Positions 57,301 to 64,000 of a stretch of 64,000 nucleotides of DNA are shown piece by piece. The position numbers were made by a program, and so were the translations under genes. The notes beneath the pieces are model-generated. The model was not told where the DNA came from. It was given only the letters and a program-made list of their open reading frames with translations, and made no database searches. The DNA comes from Lineus longissimus (lineage: Eukaryota; Nemertea; Pilidiophora; Heteronemertea; Lineidae): NCBI RefSeq assembly GCF_910592395.1, contig NC_088318.1, positions 4,278,001 through 4,342,000 of the forward strand, in the 5' to 3' direction. Every line of letters begins with the position of its first letter. Position 1 is the first letter of the stretch.

Positions 57301-58990
57301 AAGACTTTTGACTATTCTGTTCAGTCTGATCCCAACTTGGCAAGATACCGTACAAGATTTTTGACTATTCTGTTCAGTCTGATCCCAACTTGACAAGATA
57401 CTGTACAAGATTTTTGACTATTCTGTTTAGTCTGATCCCAACTCTGACAAGATACCGTACAAGATTTTTGACTATTCTGTTCAGTCTGATCCCAATTCTG
57501 ACAAGATACCGTACAAGACTTTTGACTATTCTGTTCAGTCTGATCCCAACTTGGCAAGATACCGTACAAGATTTTTGACTATTCTGTTCAGTCTGATCCC
57601 AACTTGACAAGATACCGTACAAGATTTTTGACTATTCTGTTCAGTCTGATCCCAACTTGACAAGATACCGTATAAGATTTTTGACTATTCTGTTCGGTCT
57701 GATCCCAACTTGACAAGATACCGTACAAGATTTTTGACTATTCTGTTCAGTCTGATCCCAACTTGACAAGATACCGTACAAGATTTTTGACTATTCTGTT
57801 CAGTCTGATCCCAACTTGACAAGATACCGTATAAGATTTTTGACTATTCTGTTCAGTCTGATCCCAACTTGACAAGATACTGTACAAGATTTTTGACTAT
57901 TCTGTTCAGTCTGATCCCAACTTGACAAGATACCGTATAAGATTTTTGACTATTCTGTTCGGTCTGATCCCAACTTGACAAGATACCGTACAAGATTTTT
58001 GACTATTCTGTTTAGTCTGATCCCAACTCTGACAAGATACCGTACAAGATTTTTGACTATTCTGTTCAGTCTGATCCCAATTCTGACAAGATACCGTACA
58101 AGACTTTTGACTATTCTGTTCAGTCTGATCCCAACTTGGCAAGATACCGTACAAGATTTTTGACTATTCTGTTCAGTCTGATCCCAACTTGACAAAATAC
58201 CGTACAAGATTTTTGTTCACTTTGGGGCGTCTTTATCAGCATCATTAAAATTGTGAATAAAAAAACACCTTTTGTTGTAAAACCTTTTTATTCTTATTCC
58301 AGGCATTCAACACTTTCATTGATGATGTGTTTGCGTTCATTATCACCATGCCAACTGCTCACCGTGTAGCTTGTTTCCGTGACGATTTGGTGTTTGTTAT
58401 CTATCTATATCAAAGATGGTAGGTAATAGTCCACTAGAGACTTTTTTATTATAACCTCTTTTACAGTGAGCTGTCTCAACTGCTCTCGTCTGCAGAGTTT
58501 AGATTATTCTGTGACTGTTGGTACTGACAAGCAACCAAGAAAAGGCTTTATTACACCAATTGACAACGTTTCATAGGCCAAAAATACACAAACAGATATG
58601 AGGGGGAATGGAACATGACGAATACATAGAATAATATTAGTTAGTATCAGAATTCCAAGACCCTGGCCCTTGGCAAGAAGGCCTAGGATAAAAAAGGATG
58701 AATTTGTTCCTAGGAAATTCGATATCAAATTCTTTTAGAATTACACCAATTGGCAACTTATTGATTTCACAATATGTCAATTGATTTGCATTTCAATTTT
58801 ATCAACTGAAATTTTATCAGGTCAAACTTCTTTATCCTGAATAATCATTTAATGTTTTTATTCTGTGATTTCCAGGTTGTATCCTGTTGACAAGACCCGG
58901 GTGAATGAATATGGTCAGACTTTCGTCAAGGATGATTCCAAGGAGATTAATAATGGAGGGCAGTTTGATGGCAAGAAAAAAACGGAATAA
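47021..58990 (+). CDS. CLPTM1L: CLPTM1L (CRR9), ER multipass lipid scramblase family
   Basis: Multipass ER membrane protein of the CLPTM1 family; human CLPTM1L is reported to flip glucosaminyl-phosphatidylinositol for GPI-anchor synthesis. Sixteen exons: 47021..47176, 47756..47856, 49543..49735, 49887..50020, 50439..50511, 50718..50835, 51103..51197, 52079..52163, 53715..53818, 54116..54181, 54808..54941, 55573..55607, 55906..55961, 56144..56188, 58303..58418, 58876..58990 (TAA). All phases join; 541 residues against about 538 in human. N-terminal signal-anchor ([18 protein letters not shown]), luminal domain with [13 protein letters not shown] and [13 protein letters not shown], then TM segments with [33 protein letters not shown] and [20 protein letters not shown]. 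Exon 12 is a 35-nt micro-exon. A TTTTCAG at 46994-47000 may be the acceptor of a 5' UTR intron. Introns 2, 4, 7, 8, 10, 11 and 14 carry repeats. Confidence 0.97.
48271..49395 (+). repeat. Dispersed repeat in CLPTM1L intron 2: hairpin, (CGT)n, ~300-bp units
   Basis: Opens with a perfect 10-bp hairpin (AGCTCACCTC, TTAGCA, GAGGTGAGCT at 48271-48296), then a GTC/CGT run (about 48310-48355), then three ~300-bp units with CACCAGGGGGC and TCAAGGTCACAGAGGTCA. It ends at GAGGTGAGCACAATGGCC. Same family as 27120-28335; fragments also lie at 50060-50390 and 50990-51085. Confidence 0.8.
51289..51715. repeat. Five-copy 84/85-bp tandem array in CLPTM1L intron 7
   Basis: Each unit starts TGTCCTAGTTGGC and contains CTCAACTTGATATTTTTT. 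Some units read TTTTTTCACAG, an acceptor-like word, but no coding exon is duplicated. Confidence 0.9.
51718..51850. mobile_element. Foldback directly after the 84-bp array
   Basis: Two ~60-bp arms, imperfect inverted copies (ACTTGATGCTGATTGCT against AGCAATCAGCATCAAGT), meet near 51782 with almost no loop. Confidence 0.75.
52415..52873. mobile_element. 459-bp element with perfect 26-bp inverted ends (CLPTM1L intron 8)
   Basis: GTTTCCGCATCGCTTACGAT continuing TACGAT at 52415-52440 is repeated as an exact complement at 52848-52873. No transposase frame inside. A non-autonomous DNA transposon, recent by the intact ends. Confidence 0.85.
53137..53576 (-). mobile_element. Retrozyme / Penelope pseudo-LTR-like insertion with terminal direct repeats
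   Basis: Direct repeats 53137..53230 and 53482..53575 (94 bp, one mismatch, unit length 345) enclose about 250 bp of non-coding sequence. The 15-bp flanks GTGCCCCTGAACTCT are identical at 53122-53136 and 53577-53591, consistent with a target-site duplication. A hammerhead motif on the minus strand spans the junction of the interior and one terminal repeat. There is no reverse transcriptase frame, so it would be non-autonomous. It lies in CLPTM1L intron 8, antisense to the gene. Confidence 0.7.
53220..53262 (-). ncRNA. Candidate hammerhead self-cleaving ribozyme (type I, minimal stem III)
   Basis: Minus strand, 5' to 3': stem I strand CCACC; core CTGATGA (53251-53257); stem II A-GCC-TAGAGG-GGC-A; core GAAA; stem III of two pairs (A-T, C-G) closed by ACGC; cleavage triplet GTC; stem I strand GGTGG (53220-53224). 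All invariant core positions are present, including the A15.1-U16.1 pair. The first stem II pair is an A-A mismatch where G-C is usual. The predicted cut is between 53225 and 53224. Very short stem III is typical of hammerheads in Penelope-like elements and animal retrozymes, which often work as dimers. Confidence 0.6.
54455..54791 (+). mobile_element. Short TTTAAAG-ended element, copy 2 (CLPTM1L intron 10)
   Basis: Same family as 407-767. It ends 16 bp before the exon 11 coding start (54808), so it abuts the acceptor's polypyrimidine tract. Confidence 0.7.
54989..55314 (+). mobile_element. Short TTTAAAG-ended element, copy 3 (CLPTM1L intron 11)
   Basis: Same family and orientation as copy 2, on the other side of exon 11, with small internal deletions. 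Confidence 0.7.
56361..58213. repeat. 53-bp satellite array, ~35 copies, in CLPTM1L intron 14
   Basis: The unit contains CAAGATACCGTACAAGATTT and TCTGTTCAGTCTGATCCCAA. Variant units (ATTCTGAC, CTTGGCAAG) recur in fixed order, and a block around 57107-57408 reappears 799 bp later at 57906-58207, showing higher-order duplication. It stops about 90 bp before exon 15. Confidence 0.95.
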
Positions 58991-59028
58991 GACTCGACAA
59001 CACCTACCTAAATGAAACATACGTAGAA

Positions 59029-59034
59029 AATAAA
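59029..59034 (+). terminator. Poly(A) signal AATAAA of CLPTM1L
   Basis: AATAAA lies 39 bases after the CLPTM1L stop codon in a short AT-rich 3' UTR, the expected place for the cleavage signal. Confidence 0.6.
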
Positions 59035-59532
59035 ATAATTGTGAAATTTAACCAAGGGTGTTTACACTGTTCGGGACATTTTATGATTTTACTGAAGGAG
59101 AAGTCTTAAAAAAAAACAGAACCCAACAATCATTCCATATTCTGTTATGAATATCTACACATTTTCACTGTGTTTTATCTAGAAATCTTAGAAAATTGGG
59201 CAAAATTTATCACGAAGCCAACATTTTACATTTTACATTTTACATATTCTGTTACTGAACTACACTTTCACAGCATTTTACATCAAGAAATCTTTGAAAT
59301 CGCACAAAAATCATCACAAAACCCAATTATCACATATTTTGTTGGTGATGTACACTTTTTACTGAGGGTTTTATGCATTGCTGGACTGAGGGTCAGCTGA
59401 ATAAATGAATGTGTTGAGGCTGGAGGCAGATTTGCCTTATAACAACATCTTCTCAGATTGGATATTTCATCTCAAAGTGGTCGGACGTCTTTTATGCACA
59501 GCAGTAGCCTATTTATTGATAAAGTCAATATG

Positions 59533-59971
59533 AGTCGTAGTTCCACCTATCATAAAACCCCGTGTTTTTTCAAGACCCGTGTCTTCGCCGTGTGTCAAAA
59601 AACCCGGGGCGCACTTACACCTATCAGTGGTGTTAGATAATGGTTAATAGCCCCGGCGACAGGTGCGCTGTAGGTAGGGAGCTCTCCTGTGTTTCTTTCC
59701 CGTTGGAGGGAAATTTCGCATGCGCAATACCGAGGCAACTACACCGCGCCATCTGTCGCCGGATCTTAGAACTTGCAATTGCCGTGTCTATTCAGATTCC
59801 ACCTATCAAAAAACCTGTGTTGAACACGGGTCTAAATTAGCCCCCGATTAGCCCCAGCGAGCTCGATGGGGCTAATAGACATGGGGATTTGACACACGGG
59901 TCTATTTAGACACGGCAATTCATAGGTGTAAGCGCAAAAGACACGGGGATTTGATAGGTGGAAGTACAACT
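59533..59971. mobile_element. 439-bp inverted-repeat element downstream of CLPTM1L
   Basis: The left end AGTCGTAGTTCCACCTATCA matches the complement of the right end TGATAGGTGGAAGTACAACT with two mismatches. The interior repeats ACACGGGTCT/AGACACGG words in both orientations. Non-coding. Confidence 0.75.
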
Positions 59972-60318
59972 ATAGTGTTTATAGTTTTAGGTAAGCTTAA
60001 TTTTAATTCACACAAAATCAAAATCAAATAGACATAGAAACTAGCCAGGGCTTAGCCTTGGGGTCGAAGCATTAGTAGTCTAGACCTTGTTACAGAAGTA
60101 AGAGGATTCAATTTAAAGGCCTCGCATTAATTTTCAAAATTGTCGATAATCTGACTCAAGTATATTGCTGTTTTTCTACAGTATGTATACCTGTTTGTTT
60201 CTTAATCCAAGGAAAAGTTACCATTCAGAAGGTGGAGCCTCTGATGAATACAGATATTGAAAAAATATGCAGTATTCAAATTTGGCAGCAAACCAGGTCC
60301 CAAATATGATATCAATTA

Positions 60319-60498
60319 CAGTGGAACCTTTCTATTAAGGACACCCTCGGGACTGACAAGTGCTGTCCTTAATAGAGAGCTGTCCTGATTAGGGAGGTCA
60401 AATTGAATGTAAACACCCAATTTGGGACCAAAACTAGTGTCCTCAATATAGAGAGGTTGTCCTTAATAGAGAGGTGTCCGCTAAGTGAGGCTCTACTG
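60319..60498. mobile_element. 180-bp pogo/Tigger-like element with CAGT(G/A)GA ends
   Basis: The left end is CAGTGGAACCTTTCTATTAA; the right end complements to CAGTAGAGCCTCACTTAGCG. TA flanks both sides. CAGTGGAACC termini with TA duplications are typical of pogo/Tigger-type Tc1-mariner relatives. Confidence 0.7.
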
Positions 60499-60506
60499 TA
60501 CACGAA

Positions 60507-62080
60507 GTACTAAAAATCAGCTCAACTATGAATAGCAGCAGTCGGGGTGGGCCATAATCCCAGAATGATGATGGTGAAGCAGGAGGAGCGAATATCACTT
60601 GACTGAAAATGCCCTTGTTGTCATAAGTTGGTACTTTAAGGTTGAAGTATTTCCTCCCGGTACTTTTTAAACAGTTTATATTGGTACTTAGTCATCAGCT
60701 CAACTGTGACTAGCAGCAGTCGGGGTGGGCCATAATCCCAGAATGATGATGGTGAAGCAGGAGGAGTGAATACCACTTGACTGAAAATGCCCCTGTTGTC
60801 ATAAGTTGGTACTTTAAGGTTGAAGTATTTCCTCCCGGTACTTTTTAAACAGTTCATATTGGTACTTGGTCATCAGCTCAACTGTGACTAGCAGCAGTCG
60901 GGGTGGGCCATAATCCCAGAATGATGATGGTGAAGCAGGAGGAGCGAATATCACTTGACTGAAAATGCCCCTGTTGTCATAAGTTGGTACTTTAAGGTTG
61001 AAGTATTTCTTCCTGGTACTTTTTAAAACAGTTTATATTGGTACTTAGTCATCAGCTTAACTGTGACTAGCAGCAGTCAGGATGGGCCATAATCCGAGAT
61101 TGATAGCAGTCAGGGTGGTCCGTAATCCCAGAATGATGATGGTGAAGCAGGAAGAGCGAATATCACTTGACTGAAAATGCCCCTGTTGTCATAAGTTGGT
61201 ACTTTAAGGTTAAAGTATTTCCTCCTGGTACTTTTTAAACAGTTCATATTGGTACTTAGTCATCAGCTCAACTGTGACTAGCAGCAGTTGGAGTGGGCCA
61301 TAATCCCAGAATGATGATGGTGAAGCAGGAGGAGGGAATATCACTTGACTGAAAATGCCCCTGTTGTCATAAGTTGGTACTTTAAGGTTGAAGTATTTCC
61401 TCCCGGTACTTTTTAAACAGTTTATATTGGTACTTAGTCATCAGCTCAACTGTGACTAGCAGCAGTCGGGATGGGCCATAATCCCAGAATGATGATGGTG
61501 AAGCAGGAAGAGCGAATATCACTTGACTGAAAATGCCCCTGTTGTCATAAGTTGGTACTTTAAGGTTGAAGTATTTCCTCCTGGTATTTTTTAAACAGTT
61601 CATATTGGTACTTAGTCATCAGCTCAACTGTGACTAACAGCAGTCGGGGTGGGCCATAATCCCAGAATGATGATGGTGAAGCAGGAGGAGGGAATATCAC
61701 TTGACTGAAAATGCCCCTGTTGTCATGAGTTGGTAATTTAAGGTTGAAGTGTTTCCTCCTGGTACTTTTTAAACATTTCAAATTGGTACTTAGTCATCAG
61801 CTCAACTGTGACTAGCAGCAGTCGGGATGGGCCATAATCCCAGAATGATGATGGTGAAGCAGGAGGAGCGAATACCACTTGACTGAAAATGCCCCTGTTG
61901 TCATAAGTTGGTAATTTAAGGTTGAAGTGTTTCCTCCTGGTACTTTTTAAACATTTCAAATTGGTACTTAGTCATCAGCTCAACTGTGACTAGCAGCAGT
62001 CGGGGTGGGCCATAATGCAAGAATGATGTTATCATAAGTTGGTACTTGAAGGTTGAAGTATTTCGTCCTGTCTCATATTG
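60507..62080. repeat. ~178-bp tandem array, about nine copies
   Basis: The unit contains ATCAGCTCAACTGTGACTAG, GGGCCATAATCCCAGAATGA and AGTTGGTACTTTAAGG. One unit near 61060-61130 is a partial duplication and the last is shortened. Open frames on the minus strand repeat by chance: the unit length is not a multiple of three. Confidence 0.95.
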
Positions 62081-62959
62081 GTACTTAATAGTATACACAA
62101 CTGTTTGTTCATGTATTGGTGCCATCATTGTTTTGCTATGAATCTTTGCATTGTTTTCTTAAGAATCTTTGTTATTATTTATGTTTATGTAGTACTGGCA
62201 ATAGGAAACTTTCATTTCACACCTGTAGCATTTTCTGTTTTGTTTCTGTGTCGGCCGTAGATTTCTTCTTCTGCGCTTGGAATTTTTGAGATGCACGCCA
62301 GACAGTCGGAACGATTTCAGTAGCGAAGTCCGGATGTCCTAGAGCGTTCCACCACAGTGCCCCAGAGCTAGCCCCAGAGCTTTGTGGTGCCAATTCGCCA
62401 ATATTTCTCTCCATTCTCCATGAGGGAGAATTCTTATTTCTCTCTTGAACTTTTGCCCCAGAGATTACTGGGCCCATTTCCTGAAACGGTGCTAAACTAT
62501 TGCAATGCTTAATGCTTTCTGACATGACCAGTGATACTCCGCCTCTCCATATCAAAAACCTGTATCTCGGGATGCACTTATTGTGGCACTCGCTGTTTCA
62601 TGCTCGCAAGAGATCCAGCCATCTAAGCTATGGGGAGAATTTCCTTCATAGGGTGGCGTTTGATGTGCTGACCGCAGTGGCACCGATTCCTGCCGACGAA
62701 GCTGAGCTCTTCCGGCTTTTGGCATCTCCATATTGATATTTTGGCCCGGATAAACGTGACCAGAGAGAGGGCGCACACTGTGACGATACCGTGTATGATG
62801 CAGAAGGAGAAACCTACGGACCTACTTCGTCTTTGGTAAAAGTATTTAAAAACTTTACCAGTGAGGAAATAGGTTTGTTAAAACTAGTGGCAAGAAATCG
62901 TCTTTCTTTCGACACAATATGTATTTAAAAATGTCATTATACAGTAAAAATGTTTCACA

Positions 62960-63370
62960 TCAGCATTTCGTGTTGTCATTTCGCGTCCGTAGTTCTACTT
63001 CTTTGAACTCTGCTTCGGAGAAATACTTGTCTCCTTTGCATACCTGAAATGGTAGGTTGTAAGAAGTGAAGTGAGAAATACAATACACCCATTTTACCAA
63101 AACATGACCGGAGTTCTTCCAGAAATATAGCGCCATGTGTTTCGCTGATTTCAAATCCGCGTTGAAATTATATAGTACATTGACTTGTGACTGGGCAACA
63201 TTACAAAAAGGACTAAGTGACTAGAATTTCATTGCAATTGTTGCTGTACCTTTTTGAATATGGGACAGCAATTTGGGTACTCTCCGTTCATCTTCTGTAC
63301 GCCAGTGACCACACAGCCATCATTCACCAGTTGACGTTCTTTGCATATATCGGGCTGATATTGTGGACAC
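62960..63370 (-). CDS. Small cysteine-rich protein with a single VWC-like domain; last two exons, 5' part missing
   Basis: Exons in transcript order: 63250..63370 (AG acceptor, GTACAG donor) and 62960..63043 (acceptor after CATTTCAG, stop TGA). The first begins with one base completing a codon, then 40 codons containing CPQYQPDICKE, NDGCVVTGVQ and YPNCCPIFKK; the second adds VCKGDKYFSEAEF and ends DNTKC. The spacing C..C..DGC..YPxCCP..C resembles single-domain VWC (SVWC) proteins, small secreted factors of arthropods and molluscs, some of them infection-induced (the Vago type). Eight cysteines are visible. A signal-peptide exon ending in phase 2 is expected upstream (higher coordinates), but I found no convincing one before the right edge. 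Secretion is inferred; exon joining and the family call are moderately supported. Confidence 0.7.
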
Positions 63371-64000
63371 CTGAAAAAGAGAATGTGTTCGCTATAGAAA
63401 TAGAGTATCGAGCCGGGGACAGATTTTCCTACATCTCCGAATGTCTTCTATAGACTTGCTGCTCGAAGAAATAGGGCCCACATGCTCTGTCATTTACACT
63501 ACGAACGCAGTGGACCGGCCTCGTTCCTCGCCCATAAGGAGATCAAATGCGGATGACGCAATGGGCTGCCCAGGGAGTTATGATACATCTATTTCACATT
63601 CTCGACCCCGCGAGTTCGACATACCTTATGCTCCTTTACAACTTTGAGGTTGCTCTTGACCGTGTTTATGACTCCTGGCGCAGGAGAAGGGACCTATTGA
63701 TAAAGGAACCCGGCCGATAATTGGCAAGTGACTAGCAGCATTTATTCTGGTTGGAGGTTTCTTCTGTAAGTGTGGTAAGTTCTTCGTTGCAACCGTGAGA
63801 AACTTCTAAGTTCTGCGACTATAATATAACTGGTACATGTTTTGAATGCTTTGCCCTAGTACTACTAAAACGATCTGAGCCGATTTCGATTTGGAAATCT
63901 GTTCTGTTCTGCCCCGAAAACTGGATTCATACTCACAACATAAGAATTCCGAATTGAGATTTTACTGAACAGTAAAGCTTGGTGCAGGCGGGTCTATCCG
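63371..64000. other. Right edge, upstream of the VWC-like exons
   Basis: It should contain intron and possibly 5' exons of the minus-strand VWC-like gene. I found no signal-peptide exon with a donor in the needed phase and nothing else recognisable. Confidence 0.4.

Larger units (their letters stand above)
58991..62959. other. Spacer between CLPTM1L and the VWC-like gene (convergent 3' ends)
   Basis: After the CLPTM1L poly(A) signal come a 439-bp foldback (59533-59971), a 180-bp TA-flanked element (60319-60498) and a 178-bp tandem array (60507-62080). 62081-62959 shows no feature I can support beyond the probable 3' UTR of the minus-strand gene. Confidence 0.5.

Noticed and set aside
56361-58213. 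CRISPR-like array and repetitive open frames
   Set aside because: Continuous tandem satellite without unique spacers, in an intron of an animal gene.
60507-62080. CTGATGA...GAAA in each 178-bp unit (minus strand) as further hammerheads
   Set aside because: No pairing stem I and no plausible short stem II; the words occur by chance. The repeated 73-codon frames are also not coding.
62217-62776. Open frames on both strands before the VWC-like gene
   Set aside because: No family resemblance, no supporting splice pattern, and likely 3' UTR or spacer.

Overview
The window is nuclear DNA of an intron-rich bilaterian animal, most likely a marine invertebrate; species and phylum cannot be fixed from sequence alone. 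The genes are split into many short GT-AG exons, the introns and spacers are AT-rich and full of small inverted-repeat elements, and the encoded proteins are animal-specific (a dopamine/noradrenaline-type SLC6 transporter, CLPTM1L, and a DHHC enzyme of the ZDHHC3/7 group). I rebuilt the exons by hand from splice sites, reading phase and family similarity.

Layout, left to right. (1) 1-2469, minus: the first four coding exons of EXOSC7, an RNA-exosome ring subunit; the 3' end lies off the left edge. (2) 3296-8198, plus: a ZDHHC3/7-type S-palmitoyltransferase, head-to-head with EXOSC7. (3) 14316-24655, minus: complete 14-exon monoamine transporter, paralogue A (649 residues). (4) 31022-43081, minus: complete 14-exon paralogue B (674 residues), with the same exon pattern as A and therefore a tandem duplicate. 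(5) 47021-58990, plus: complete 16-exon CLPTM1L (541 residues). (6) 62960-63370, minus: the last two exons of a small cysteine-rich protein with a single von Willebrand factor C-like domain; its 5' part was not found.

The neighbours do not form one pathway, but two pairs match human neighbours as I recall them: EXOSC7-ZDHHC3 (3p21.31, also divergent) and SLC6A3-CLPTM1L (5p15.33). That suggests old microsynteny.

The unusual content is in the repeats. A 440-bp insertion in CLPTM1L intron 8 has 94-bp terminal direct repeats, 15-bp flanking direct repeats and a complete candidate hammerhead ribozyme on the minus strand. This is the architecture of a retrozyme or a Penelope-type pseudo-LTR. Separately, four tandem duplications each copy a real splice site: 12 donors in the DHHC gene, and 7 acceptors, 2 acceptors and 2 donors in transporter B. 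The 7-acceptor array is in frame and open. Other items are a palindrome made of palindromes, several short terminal-inverted-repeat elements (one with a clear 5-bp target duplication), a dispersed repeat carrying AGGTCA direct repeats, and a 53-bp satellite with an internal 799-bp duplication.
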